A DNA stretch of 64,000 nucleotides from the NCBI GenBank assembly GCA_016711125.1, contig JADJTQ010000003.1:434001-498000 (forward strand), read 5' to 3'. Shown here one piece after another: positions 27,132 through 36,537 of this stretch. The DNA is from Saprospiraceae bacterium (GTDB taxonomy: Bacteria; Bacteroidota; Bacteroidia; Chitinophagales; Saprospiraceae). Both the position numbers and the translations under genes were made by a program. The notes under the pieces were generated by a model. It did no database searches. It had not been told where the DNA came from and worked only from the letters and a program-made list of their open reading frames with translations. Each line of letters opens with the position of its first letter. Within the stretch, counting starts at the first letter, position 1.

Positions 27132-27887
27132 ATGATGAATAGAATAGTAGTACTGATATTCTTATTGCATGGCTTCTTTTTTCTGTGCCAGGGTCAGGAC
27201 GTGAGTAACGTGATCACCCAGGTTAATGAAGAGCGAAATAAGGTGACGATTACTTACGATCTTGCCAGAAAGTCGGGTTCAACCACTTATAATGTGGGAG
27301 TTCGTATTACATTAGATAATGAAGTGGTCAATGCTTTGGCATTGAGCGGAGATACCGGCCCTAACATCAGTCCGGGCTATGGAAAGCGCATTATCTGGGA
27401 TGTTTTAAAAGATCTTTCTGAGATCTCGGGCAATTTGCAGGTGACGATCACTGCCAAATCAAATGCCGCGGATTGTATACCGATCAAAACAGTTCCGGTT
27501 TATGCCGGTTTAACCGGTGCTGCAGGTGCTGGTTTGGCGTTGCTTTTGAGCGGACTTAAACTTGAATCTGACTCCAAACCTCTTTACGATACATACAAGT
27601 CCAATTTAAATCCATCTGATCCGGTATTTTCTGAGATCAGCCGCGAAGACTACTATCAAGACGCTAATTCCAAGCATAAAAAGGGACAATGGTTCACAGC
27701 TGCTGGAGCTGCGGTTATTGCAGCGGGTGGAGTTATCTTAGTATCGAGATTGATTCAGATTAAGAAATATAACGACGAGTGTCTAAAGAAAAGGGCAACT
27801 GGATTTACGGCTCCAAAGCTCCGTCCAATTATAGGTTCTGGACGAGGAAGTGAGTATATTTACACCGGTCTTGTTGTTAATTTTTAA
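27132..27887 (+). CDS. two-TM protein with N-terminal beta domain, caspase-linked
   Basis: A 251-aa protein with signal peptide (about residues 1-21, ending CQG-Q). Residues 25-115 form a beta domain (NKVTITYDLARKSGSTTYNV, later PGYGKRIIWDVLKDL) of a kind I recognise from Bacteroidota membrane proteins, where it precedes transmembrane segments. Two hydrophobic helices follow, about 122-143 and 188-207, with a charged loop between. It starts 10 bases after the caspase-like gene and so probably works with it, perhaps as a membrane partner. The precise role is unknown. Confidence 0.7.
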   Translation: MMNRIVVLIFLLHGFFFLCQGQDVSNVITQVNEERNKVTITYDLARKSGSTTYNVGVRITLDNEVVNALALSGDTGPNISPGYGKRIIWDVLKDLSEISGNLQVTITAKSNAADCIPIKTVPVYAGLTGAAGAGLALLLSGLKLESDSKPLYDTYKSNLNPSDPVFSEISREDYYQDANSKHKKGQWFTAAGAAVIAAGGVILVSRLIQIKKYNDECLKKRATGFTAPKLRPIIGSGRGSEYIYTGLVVNF

Positions 27888-27903
27888 GAAAATTTTCCAA
27901 CCA

Positions 27904-28494
27904 ATGCGATTGTTATCCTATATCACGGGCTTTATTCTTATTCTAACCAGCATTTCAATTGATGCGCAAACAAAAAACACGGCCTATTGGGGTTTGACAC
28001 AGTTCCTTAATTCTGATTTTATTCAAAAGTTTGAAGAAGCAAGAAACCGGGCTGAGCAATCCGTTTCGGATTTTAAGCGTATTCAGAGCGAGTTTTCCGA
28101 AGAAGATATTACCGCTGTGATGGATGGCTACAATGCCTCGGCAGAGCGATTCAATCAAATCATGTATAAAGTTAAGGATGATCTATTGGATAAGCAAAAG
28201 AGAAAATTTATTATTCAGTTTGCCGATGACTATGCCAGGCAAATTGAAGGTGAGCTTAATCGTGCCAAAGACTTTTATGCTGATAGTTATCAACGCCAGT
28301 TGGTACGGGTTACCGACGGACGCATCACCGGCACTCCACTTCTGGTTCTATTGCCCGAAATAATAAAATATGGAAAAATGGCTTTTCAGATCTTTCAACA
28401 GATCAAAGCAGAAATGAAAAAATACAATGAGTCAATGTTGGAGGAATTTCTGATTATACCTAATCGTTTCAAGTCATGGAATGAATTAAGTTAA
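27904..28494 (+). CDS. secreted alpha-helical protein of unknown function
   Basis: The frame is open from 27850, but the ATG at 27904 gives a standard signal peptide (MRLLSYITGFILILTS, cleavage near DA-Q) without overlap into the previous gene; the product is 196 aa. The mature protein is predicted almost entirely helical, with charged coiled-coil-like stretches such as KFEEARNRAEQSVSDFKRI and EIKYGKMAFQIFQQIKAEM. No family is recognised. It lies between the two-TM protein and the papain-like peptidase. Confidence 0.7.
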   Translation: MRLLSYITGFILILTSISIDAQTKNTAYWGLTQFLNSDFIQKFEEARNRAEQSVSDFKRIQSEFSEEDITAVMDGYNASAERFNQIMYKVKDDLLDKQKRKFIIQFADDYARQIEGELNRAKDFYADSYQRQLVRVTDGRITGTPLLVLLPEIIKYGKMAFQIFQQIKAEMKKYNESMLEEFLIIPNRFKSWNELS

Positions 28495-28539
28495 AGCGCT
28501 CTAATTTTTCGACATATGACTCGACTTCAAATCTGATAC

Positions 28540-30026
28540 ATGACTCGAATATTTTCTGATCGACTTTTGCAATTCGAGGACTTTGTCAGGTTGGATTTTG
28601 CAATCGTCCTGATCTTTCTCTCCCTGGCCCTAAGACTTAATGGACAAGGTTTGCTTTTAGATGACCCTCATTATGACTTATTGCCAAGAGTGCCAGATTA
28701 TAATGAAGGGAGTAAGGCAGAACTTGAGACATTGAAGGATGTTTTTAAGGTCGATCTCAGGCCTTTTTGTCCGGTGCCCCAGGATCAGGGATTTATATCT
28801 TCATGTACTGGCTGGGCCAGTGGGTATGGTGCACTAACCATGCTCAAGGCGATCAAAATGGGCTGGAATGGACAAAGGGATCTTATTACCGACAATGCTT
28901 TTTCTGCACTGTTTGTCTACAACCAGGTTAAAAAGGGAAGTTGTGATTTTGGAGCCTACATTTCAGATGCGGCGATCCTCATCAGAGATAAAGGAGATAT
29001 CCCGGCAAAGGATTTTGATAAGCTAAAAATGTTTGTGATAAAATACCTAATGACCAGGAACTCGAAACAGCTAAGAATTTTCGCATAAAAGATTTTTTAA
29101 CTCTTTTTAATTCAGGTGATCCCCCGGCTATTAAAATACAACGAACGAAACTGAGTCTGGCACAAAATAAGCCCGTTATTCTTGGGATAGAGCTTATTAA
29201 TAATTTTCAGAATATTCGCTCTGGCCAGGAGTATTGGTACCCAAGCATTGGTGATGCATCTTTGCACGGTGGTCATTCCCTAGTTGTGGTTGGATTTGAT
29301 GATGGTCGTGAGGCGTTCGAGGTTATGAATAGCTGGGGCACCGATTGGGGTAATGGGGGTTTTGTTTGGATCAAATACCGAGACCTGGCCAAGTATGCGC
29401 ATTATGGATATGTCTTTATTCCCAATGACGAAAACAGTGGTTTTGTTGATTTAGTTGGTTCAATTGCAATTGGTAAGCCGACATATAGCGATACCGGGTC
29501 GCTATCCTTTGAGAAGGAGACAGTCATTCGTACTGGCAATTATTTTGAATTAACTTCGAAGGTGCGAAAGGGCGATTTGTTGCAACCGGTTCTCGTTGAG
29601 ACCGTAGAAAACATGTATTTTTATTTTTTTTCCCTCAATTCGCAAAATGAATTGAAAATACATTGGCCCAGGGATGAAAAGATTGATGGACATTATGGCG
29701 GTACTAGTGAAAGTGCGATAATTACTTTGCCAAAAATTCAACTTGCCATCCCAGCTGCATATGGAGCCTTGCAGCTGAGTAGATCGGGAGTTGAATATTG
29801 GTGTTTCTTATTTTCAAAAAGTCCGATTGATAATTTCAATCAGTCGATGGATAAAATAAAGGCCAGTAAGGAAGTAGATTTGTATAAACGATTGGAGAAA
29901 TCCTTTGGTGATAAACTACTAAAACCTGACAAACTAAAATATTCCGATGAAAAGATGCAGTTAGAAAGTGCGTTGATCAATTCAGAAATTGTTCCAATAT
30001 TATTAAAGCTACGAATTGATTCTTAA
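28540..30026 (+). pseudogene. papain-like (C1A) peptidase with C-terminal DUF4384-like region, one-base frameshift
   Basis: The 5' frame (28540-29088) encodes a hydrophobic export segment and the first half of a C1A peptidase: the Gln of PVPQDQG and the catalytic Cys in ISSCTGWASGYG. The run of five A at 29025-29029 should be six; adding one A joins it to the frame reading NVCDKIPNDQE and through to 30026, which holds the catalytic His (LHGGHSLVVVGFDD) and Asn (MNSWGTDWGNGGF). A C-terminal beta region (about 130 residues before a helical tail) resembles DUF4384, a usual partner of such peptidases. All catalytic residues survive in the reconstructed protein. It could be a real mutation, slippage-controlled phase variation or a sequencing error. 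Confidence 0.85.
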
Positions 30027-30115
30027 GGATTCTATCCGGACTAAAGAAAGGCCTATTGTTAATCCTACTGTATACCAGCCGGAAGATGTAGATCTTCCTC
30101 TCTCTCTCAACATGA

Positions 30116-30160
30116 GTAGAGCAGGGTTCGGCAAACTCGCCCTGACTCTTACATTCTGCG
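30116..30160 (+). repeat. 45-base dispersed repeat, copy 1
   Basis: The stretch GGGTTCGGCAAACTCGCCCT, then GACTCTTACATTC, is repeated in the same orientation at 32271-32313, with about 80 percent identity by eye. Neither copy lies in a gene. Confidence 0.55.
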
Positions 30161-30221
30161 GCTTCCAGGAAAGATAAATAGAATAAAATCAAATCACTCT
30201 ATAAAGATAAAGGCAAGAACC

Positions 30222-30292
30222 AAAAATTATTCTCTGGATCAGGCATAAGGAAAAGAACTTATTGTCAGCAAGTACAGAAACTCGGGTTATGT
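30222..30292 (+). repeat. 70-base dispersed repeat, copy 1
   Basis: AAAAATTATTCTCT followed by GATCAGGCATA, and later ACAGAAACTCGGGTTA, reappears at 48179-48250 in the same orientation, with mismatches. Both copies sit in intergenic DNA beside converging minus-strand genes. Confidence 0.5.
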
Positions 30293-30346
30293 TACTTTTT
30301 TTTTGAATTCTATAATTCTTTCCTAAGCTTAAAATTGGGAATTCTT

Positions 30347-31207
30347 TTACTGATGAAAAGCCTCACTAATAAATGATAAAACCACCGGCAATGACTCTCT
30401 CCAATATGTCCAGGTGTGACCACCATTGCGCACCCGGAATTCGTGAGGTACTTCTTTTTTACGCATAGCAACATGAATGAGTGAATTGCCCTCGTACAAA
30501 AAGTCATCATCTCCACAATCAATAAACCAGCGCACTTTTTTTATATCGTCAGCGCTCATATTTTCGACTAGTTGGAGTGCATTATGTTTTTTAAAGTATG
30601 CTTCCATAACTTCTACGGAGGCTGACGCTATATTCATACGTTCGGCCATTCTTTTGGCGTCTTCAAGTGTAAGAGGGCCTACATAGGCACTCAGCGGGCA
30701 AGCAGACGAAAACAGATCGGGACGGTGTAAGGCATACATAAATGAACCACCTCCTCCCATCGAAAGACCGGCTACAGCTCGAAACTGTTTGTTACTTTTT
30801 ATCCGGAATTTCTTTTCAACGTGTGGCATTAATTCGTCAAAGAAAAAATCTTCATAGCGAAAATTACCGTCGAGGCTATTAAAGTAACCACGCTGACCAG
30901 TGTTGGCGTCAGGCATAATTACAATCATGGGTGTGGCACTGCCATCCCCGATGGCCTTATCGGTTATATTTAATATTTCACCAAATTGAACCCAGCCCGT
31001 CTGATCGTCACCGGCGCCATGCAAAAGATAAAGCACGGGATAACTTCTCTCAGAAGACTCATAGTCTGGGGGTAAATAGACAGCGTATTTCCTGTCCATA
31101 TTTAATATGTCACTGTGTACAGATAGATTGTCGTACACTTTGCCCGATTGACTCAGTAAAGCTGCGGTATAGGAAATAAATGAAAGGAAGAGCAGAATTT
31201 TTTTCAT
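30347..31207 (-). CDS. secreted alpha/beta-hydrolase esterase (esterase D / feruloyl esterase type)
   Basis: A 286-aa protein with signal peptide (about 1-19, ending LLS-Q). The alpha/beta-hydrolase triad is visible: Ser149 in GLSMGG (147-152), an acidic cluster in DCGDDDFLYEG near 229, and His in GGHTWTYW near 264. An HGAGDDQTGW oxyanion-region motif is near 63. This family deacylates sugars or aromatic esters on plant or algal polysaccharide. It is the downstream half of a tandem duplication; the two genes are 24 bases apart and share most residues. Confidence 0.88.
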   Translation of the reverse strand: MKKILLFLSFISYTAALLSQSGKVYDNLSVHSDILNMDRKYAVYLPPDYESSERSYPVLYLLHGAGDDQTGWVQFGEILNITDKAIGDGSATPMIVIMPDANTGQRGYFNSLDGNFRYEDFFFDELMPHVEKKFRIKSNKQFRAVAGLSMGGGGSFMYALHRPDLFSSACPLSAYVGPLTLEDAKRMAERMNIASASVEVMEAYFKKHNALQLVENMSADDIKKVRWFIDCGDDDFLYEGNSLIHVAMRKKEVPHEFRVRNGGHTWTYWRESLPVVLSFISEAFHQ

Positions 31208-31231
31208 GTCTTTTTTAGGTTGATCTTAATG

Positions 31232-32098
31232 CTAATGCTGATGAAATGTATCACTTATAAATGAAAGTACTTCGGGAAGTGCCTCTCTCCAATAAGTCCA
31301 GGAGTGACCGCCATTTCTAACCCGGTATTCATGCGGTATTTCTTTTTTTCGCAAAGCTATGTGCACCAATGAATTTCCTTCAAAAAGAAAATCATCGTCA
31401 CCACAGTCGATGTACCAGCGCACTTTTTTGATCTCATCAGCTGACGTACTTTCAATGAGATTCACAGCATTGTGCGTTTTGTAATAGTCTTCGATCACTT
31501 GGTCTGTGGGCATTGGTTTCCCACTTCGTTCTAGTCTTCTTTTTGCATCGTCAAGATTAAGCGGTCCGGTCGATGCACTCAATGGACATGCAGAAGAAAA
31601 CAAATCAGGTTTGTGCAGGGCATACATAAATGAACCACCACCGCCCATTGACAGTCCGGCTACGGCGCGATATCTTTTATCACTTTTGATTCTGTACGTC
31701 TTTTCGACGTGGGGCATGAGTTCTTCAAAAAAGAAATCTTCATAGCGAAATTTGCCATCGATGCTGTTGAAATATCCCCGCTGCCCGGTATTGGCATCTG
31801 GCATGACAATAATCATGGCCGTGGCGGAGCCATTCTTGACAGATTCATCGGCGATATGCAATACCTCACCAAATTGAACCCAACCCGTTTGGTCATCACC
31901 ACCGCCATGCAACAGATAAAGTACTGGATAACTTCGCTCTGAAGTCTCATAATCCGGCGGAAGATAGATCGCAAATTTTCGATCCATGTTCAGAATGTCA
32001 CTATGCATGGAAAGATTGTCGTATACCTTGCCGTTTTGCGAAGAAACCATAGAGTAGGCCAATCCCACCATTATGAGGATGAGTAATATATTTTTCAT
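31232..32098 (-). CDS. secreted alpha/beta-hydrolase esterase, tandem paralogue
   Basis: The frame is open from 32134, but the ATG at 32098 gives a clean signal peptide (MKNILLILIMVGLAYSMVSS-Q), so the product is 288 aa. It has the same triad as its neighbour: Ser in GLSMGGGG, Asp in DCGDDDFLFEG, His in GGHSWTYW. The two proteins are clear recent duplicates, differing mainly in a lid-like segment (RLERSGKPMPTDQV versus RMAERMNIASASV), where substrate preference may have shifted. Likely first gene of a two-gene operon. Confidence 0.88.
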   Translation of the reverse strand: MKNILLILIMVGLAYSMVSSQNGKVYDNLSMHSDILNMDRKFAIYLPPDYETSERSYPVLYLLHGGGDDQTGWVQFGEVLHIADESVKNGSATAMIIVMPDANTGQRGYFNSIDGKFRYEDFFFEELMPHVEKTYRIKSDKRYRAVAGLSMGGGGSFMYALHKPDLFSSACPLSASTGPLNLDDAKRRLERSGKPMPTDQVIEDYYKTHNAVNLIESTSADEIKKVRWYIDCGDDDFLFEGNSLVHIALRKKEIPHEYRVRNGGHSWTYWREALPEVLSFISDTFHQH

Positions 32099-32270
32099 TT
32101 TTAAGTAGTTTAGTAGGCTGTAAGAGTTGGTCAATATAGCACTTTCTTGATGAATTTTTCCTGCAAACTAGGATCAGCTGATTTGATTGGTCAAACGTTA
32201 GATTATATGAAGTTTATCAAGGGTATTAAGAATGAAGCTCTGCTAAATTGAACGTATCGAAAGTGGGAGA

Positions 32271-32313
32271 GTGGAGGGGTTCGGCAAGCTTACCCTGACT
32301 CTAACATTCGTAG
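32271..32313 (+). repeat. 45-base dispersed repeat, copy 2
   Basis: The stretch GGGGTTCGGCAAGCTTACCC, then TGACTCTAACATTC, matches the copy at 30116-30160. It lies in the intergenic region upstream of the frameshifted oxidoreductase. Confidence 0.55.
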
Positions 32314-32383
32314 GTTTAAGAATGACGAGTTGCATGATTATTCAAAGTTATTCAGTGAAAATGCGAGAGCACAAAATGAATAG

Positions 32384-33410
32384 ATGAGTAAAATAAAATT
32401 AGGGATCATTGGTTGCGGCTTTTGGTCACATTACCAAACCGCTGCCTGGGCTGAGTTAAGCGATCGGGTAGATATCAGTGCCATCTGCGATAAGGATCTT
32501 TCGAAGGCCAAAAAGCAAGCTGATCGTTTTGGAGTCAAGGCAGTGTATCAAGATGCCCAGGAGTTGTTAAATGATCAAGACCTCGATCTTGCTGATATTA
32601 TCACAGACGTAGATTCTCACGCACATTTAGTGAAGATGCTTGCAGATCATCGCATTCCGGTTATTTGTCAAAAACCGATGGCACCCAATTATCTTGCGGC
32701 GCATGAGATGGTCGAATATTGCCGGAGCAGGAATACACCATTTTATATTCATGAAAAATTTTCGTTGGCAAAAACCGGTAAGGTTGCTCAAGACATTACT
32801 TGCTGATGACGTCATTGGGCACCCATTTAAGGCAAATCTGAAGTTTTGCTGTAGTTTTCCGGTTTTTGAGAATCAGCCCTTTTTAGCCGAGTTGGAGCAA
32901 TTTATCCTGACTGATGTAGGCACTCATATTTTGGATATTTGCCGATTTTTGTTTGGAGAGGCAGATAGCTTGTATTGTCAAACCCAACGGATCAACCAAA
33001 AAATTAAAGGTGAAGATGTAGCTAATGTATTTATGGTTCATGAGGGAGGAGTGCATTGTTATGCAGAGATGTCGTATGCTTCAAGATTGGAAAATGAAGC
33101 CTTTCCCCAAACCTTTATATTGATAGAGGGAGATAAAGGATCGCTGCATCTTGGGTCTAATCATCAAATCCGTCTGACCACTAGAGAAGGTACCAAACAT
33201 ATGGATGCTACACCTGAAGTTTTTGACTGGTCTTTAGCTGACTACGCCCTCATCCACACCAGCATATTTGAGTGCAATAGAAATATTCTGGATGACTTGA
33301 CCGGACAAGGCAAAGCAGAAACAACAGGAGATGACAATCTTAAGACGATCCGTTTAGTCTTTGATGCCTACGAGTCGGCAAAGGAAAACCGGGTAATCAA
33401 ATATATTTAA
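32384..33410 (+). pseudogene. Gfo/Idh/MocA family oxidoreductase, one-base frameshift
   Basis: The first frame (32384-32806) gives the Rossmann domain beginning KLGIIGCGFWSHYQT and the CQKPMAP motif, equivalent to the family's EKP site. At 32754-32758 five A occur where four restore the frame (HEN-FRWQKPV, as expected in the family). The second frame, to 33410, gives the rest, including TDVGTHILDICRFLFGEAD with the active-site-type Asp and His. Together they encode about 341 aa, a normal length. It could be a one-base insertion or a sequencing error. No signal peptide, so cytoplasmic. The neighbouring isomerase suggests sugar catabolism. Confidence 0.85.
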
Positions 33411-33892
33411 GGGTCAACCTTGTATTTGGGGGATTCCAATTCTTGTCATAAATATAGTATCCCATTTAAAAGTTTACTGATGCCCTTCTAATCGTTAGAT
33501 GACTTCGGATCTATACCAGCCATAGTAATGGAATCAAGAGCAATGATGGGAGAGTCGTAGGGGCAAGATTGAGTATTAAAGAAACGATTCTAGGACCCCT
33601 AAATCCCCTAAAAGGATCCTAAAAGGGGACTTTTTCAGCCTGCTACTAAAAGGAAATTAAGATTGAGAAAATGCCACATTTCTGTAAGAAAATGGCCTCT
33701 AGCGAACAGCAGATCCGATTCTCCCCTTTGAAAGCTTGTATGGCTAAAAGCTATTACCCATAGTTTTAACGTCGGGTCGAGGTGCGCAGAGCAAGCAGTT
33801 AAATAATAGCAAGGGTATGTTCATTTACAAGATGTAAAAAAAGTAGTAATAACGATTTTGAATATCGCCATTAGCCTTTTAAAAGAACCATC
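33411..33892. other. non-coding stretch after the oxidoreductase
   Basis: No protein-like ORF. A small direct repeat (CCCCTAAATCCCCTAAAAGG near 33595, followed by a second AAAAGG) is visible. Otherwise nothing identifiable before the dispersed repeat starting near 33893. Confidence 0.4.
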
Positions 33893-34226
33893 AGTATTTT
33901 GGATGCCTTAATAAAGCTCCAAACCATTGATTACCAAAGATCCAGAGCCGGAGCAACGACTTTCCAAAGACCTTTGAGAAAAGGTCTAGTGATCGGCCTT
34001 AAGGGATAAACCGTTAAAAAACAGAAGCAGAAAACCGTGAGAATTCCAAATTGTATGAGTCTCTACCACAACAAGACAAAGCAAGAGATGACTAGGAACC
34101 CAAATACAGAGATGGAACCACAAGGACGAGTTTTTAGAATTTAGGGTTTCTGCGCCTGTTTTAGGTTTAGACCTTAAAGCCTTGATCTTTTGGTACTTTT
34201 GGATCAAGCCAAAAGTACAAGAACTA
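33893..34226 (-). repeat. dispersed repeat family A, copy 1
   Basis: About 334 bases, matching the reverse complement of 42300-42650 and, in part, 38281-38482. Its right end carries the hairpin GTACTTTTGG-atcaag-CCAAAAGTAC, read on the plus strand. Its left part has an inverted AAAGACCTTTGAGAAAAGGT motif. It encodes no convincing protein; the 73-aa ORF inside is a by-product. Confidence 0.75.
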
Positions 34227-34377
34227 TTATAATAGAATATGGTAAAGGATGTGAAACGAGGACCTACTTACTAAAAATATCTAAGAACCACACTTAATCG
34301 AACGCGTTATTCGTCACAATGACAAACAATCTATTGAACGATAACCTTTCCCTATATTCATCCTTTAGAAAAATAAG

Positions 34378-35190
34378 ATGAAAATAGGACTTGGAACATA
34401 TGCTTATGCCTGGGCAATCGGAGTACCGGGATATCCTCCCAAAAAGCCCTTGCCGTTATTTGAATTTTTGGATAGAGCCTCGAAGTATGGATTTGACTGC
34501 ATTCAGATAGGTGATAATGTACCCTTGCATTTAATGACCGACAATCAATTAAATACGCTTCGCATTGAGGCCGATCAACTCGGAATTGGGATTGAAATAG
34601 GGATGCGTGGTCTCATCAAGACCATGGTTCTCAAATATCTGGACATAGCGAGTCGACTGCATTCTGATATTTTGAGGATTGTAATTGATGCTGGAGATTT
34701 TAAACCCTCAATTTCCGAAATCATCCACATTATTCGAGAAATTTTGCCGGCTTTGAATGATAGAAATATCAGGCTGGCGATTGAAAATCATGACCGGATT
34801 TCTGCTGATGAATTCAAACAAATAATTGAAGAGACTGACCAAAATTGGGTGGGTATTTGTCTTGACTCGGTAAACTCTTTGGGTAAAGGTGAAGGCTTTT
34901 TTGAAGTAGCCGGAAAACTTTTGCCATACACTATAAATCTTCATATAAAAGACTATACCATCAAGCGGGTGGAGCATCAAATGGGCGTTCAGGTCACTGG
35001 TGCTATCGCCGGCCAAGGTATCTTACCGATTAAATGGTTATTTAATGAAGTGGGCAAATATGGTAAATGTCACTCTGCCATTTTGGAACTCTGGCCTCCT
35101 CCCGAAAAGGATGTAGAAGCGACCATCAGAAAGGAAGAACTTTGGGTAGCAGAGAGCATTAGTTATTTGCGTGGGATTATTAGACGGTAG
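34378..35190 (+). CDS. sugar phosphate isomerase/epimerase (TIM barrel)
   Basis: A 270-aa cytoplasmic protein of the xylose-isomerase-like / AP-endonuclease-2 fold. It begins MKIGLGTYAYAWAIG. Metal-ligand type positions are visible: Glu in RLAIENHDR near 139, Asp in GICLDSVNS near 161, His in INLHIKDY near 189, and a late Glu in AILELWPPPE near 240. It probably isomerises or epimerises a keto-sugar; the substrate is not readable. It may act with the frameshifted Gfo/Idh/MocA protein upstream, though nearly 1 kb of repeat-bearing DNA separates them. Confidence 0.85.
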   Translation: MKIGLGTYAYAWAIGVPGYPPKKPLPLFEFLDRASKYGFDCIQIGDNVPLHLMTDNQLNTLRIEADQLGIGIEIGMRGLIKTMVLKYLDIASRLHSDILRIVIDAGDFKPSISEIIHIIREILPALNDRNIRLAIENHDRISADEFKQIIEETDQNWVGICLDSVNSLGKGEGFFEVAGKLLPYTINLHIKDYTIKRVEHQMGVQVTGAIAGQGILPIKWLFNEVGKYGKCHSAILELWPPPEKDVEATIRKEELWVAESISYLRGIIRR

Positions 35191-35368
35191 AGGGTTTTGA
35201 TTTGTTGCCTGCGCTCGATACACTGAATTTGGTAATGCCCAGGATTTCAACGTCTGACAAAAAAACTCTCCTTTTCAAATGTTACTGGTACTTATTTTGA
35301 TGTCCATATCAATCTGCTCTAGCATATCAAGATGGCCAACCAAAGGGAGGCTGGCCTGGTATCGGGTT

Positions 35369-35794
35369 TTATAGCCTGGCTGCATCTGGTCTGGCTAGAA
35401 ACTCTTTTGGAGTCATTATTGCTAAACTACTCTTTTTGTAATCCTTCGTATTTCTTGTAACCAGTACCTTGTGATCTGCTTCTTCGGCACAATAGTTTTG
35501 AATGCCATCTTCAAAATCACCAAACTCTGATTCCATTGCTTTTATAATCGTGGTTTGTCCAACGTTTTCTACTTTGAGCAATTTTAGAATTTTCCTAATC
35601 TTATTATTAGCACTTTTTTTGTTTTCAATTCGCGAAATAATATAATGGAGATTACTAATTGTCAATGATGATACGCACAAAGTCATCTCGCCCGTCACGC
35701 ATTTTTCAATTATTTCAGTGATCTCATTGATGTACGGATCTCGATTCAGCAAGAAGTCCAAAATCACGTCAGTGTCAATAAATACCTTTTTCAT
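35369..35794 (-). CDS. PIN-domain toxin (VapC-like, PIN_3)
   Basis: A 141-aa protein, predicted to be a Mg-dependent ribonuclease toxin. The PIN start FIDTDVILDFLLNR gives the first acidic residues (Asp7, Asp9). A second acidic cluster is in EFGDFEDGIQNYCAEEAD near 90-107, with VLVTRNTKDYK near 112. It overlaps the upstream antitoxin gene by 4 bases (ATGA), the usual antitoxin-first toxin-antitoxin arrangement. Confidence 0.85.
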   Translation of the reverse strand: MKKVFIDTDVILDFLLNRDPYINEITEIIEKCVTGEMTLCVSSLTISNLHYIISRIENKKSANNKIRKILKLLKVENVGQTTIIKAMESEFGDFEDGIQNYCAEEADHKVLVTRNTKDYKKSSLAIMTPKEFLARPDAARL

Positions 35795-36048
35795 CTCAAG
35801 TATTTCTCAATTAGGGCATCTTGTAGTAATTTTTTATAAGACTTACTATCCTTAGGTAGGCTTATAGACCCCTGCAACTCCTTAACTATCTTACTCAATT
35901 CCACCCTTTCTTTTGTCGACTTCTTTTCCGATAGGGCTTTCAAGTATTCTTCCACAATATTTGATAGACTCTTTCCATGCTTCTTCGCATAATCCTTGGC
36001 TGCTTCAATCACCTCTTGTTCGATCGATAATGTCAGTTTAGTGTTCAT
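35791..36048 (-). CDS. antitoxin of the PIN toxin (DUF6364-like)
   Basis: An 85-aa protein starting MNTKLTLSIEQEVIEAAKDY with a ribbon-helix-helix-like N-terminus (strand then helix ending KHGKSLSNIVEEYLKAL) and a charged C-terminal tail that would wrap the toxin. DUF6364 proteins pair with PIN toxins in Bacteroidota. It is coupled to the toxin by a 4-base overlap and probably autoregulates the pair. Confidence 0.82.
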   Translation of the reverse strand: MNTKLTLSIEQEVIEAAKDYAKKHGKSLSNIVEEYLKALSEKKSTKERVELSKIVKELQGSISLPKDSKSYKKLLQDALIEKYLR

Positions 36049-36250
36049 ACATATCTAATTATACGTGCAAAGATACAGGATTCCAGTCAAAGTGGCAAGA
36101 TTGCCAGCGTTTTGTGTTTGCAACTACAAGGAGAATGGAACTTAATATTTTTGTAACTATTGCTTTTGGTTTTACATTTTACCTAACGTCTTGTGTTGGC
36201 GGAGCGCGACTCGTTTGAAAGCAGTTTGTCTTACTCGTGTTTTACCTCGT

Positions 36251-36537
36251 TCAATTCACTGTGGGTATTTCACTCAGTTCCTTACTCAATTTTATCTGCT
36301 CCTCTTCCAAATCAAAGTCATTTTGAAGTCCCATCCAAAATTTAGCACTGGTTCCAAAGTACTTCGAGAGTCTCAAAGCAGTATCTGCCGTTATCTTGCG
36401 ATTCCCCTTAATAATCATGCTAGTTCTGGTTTGAGGGATACCGATGTCTTTAGATAGTCGATAAGCACTAATTCCCAGGGCTTCAAAAATTCCTCCATTA
36501 AAATTTCACCGGGGTGAATATTCTTTAATCTAGTCAT
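36251..36537 (-). pseudogene. higA: HigA-family antitoxin with one-base deletion
   Basis: The gene starts MTRLKNIHPGEILMEEFLKP, the classic HigA/XRE opening, overlapping the higB stop by 8 bases. At 36477 a single A on the plus strand (T on the coding strand) is missing; restoring it gives LGISAYRLSKDIGIPQTRTS, the HTH core, then KITADTALRLSKYFGTSAKFW, ending at 36251 with 95 aa. As written, translation stops after about 41 residues. A HigB toxin with a dead antitoxin would be harmful, which favours a sequencing error or a toxin that is also silent. Confidence 0.85.

Larger units (their letters stand above)
30027..30346. other. convergent intergenic region with two short dispersed repeats
   Basis: It lies between the end of the gene array and the converging esterase gene. 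There are no coding features and no clear terminator. It holds a roughly 45-base repeat (30116-30160) and an approximately 70-base repeat (30222-30292), both with second copies elsewhere in the window. Confidence 0.5.
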
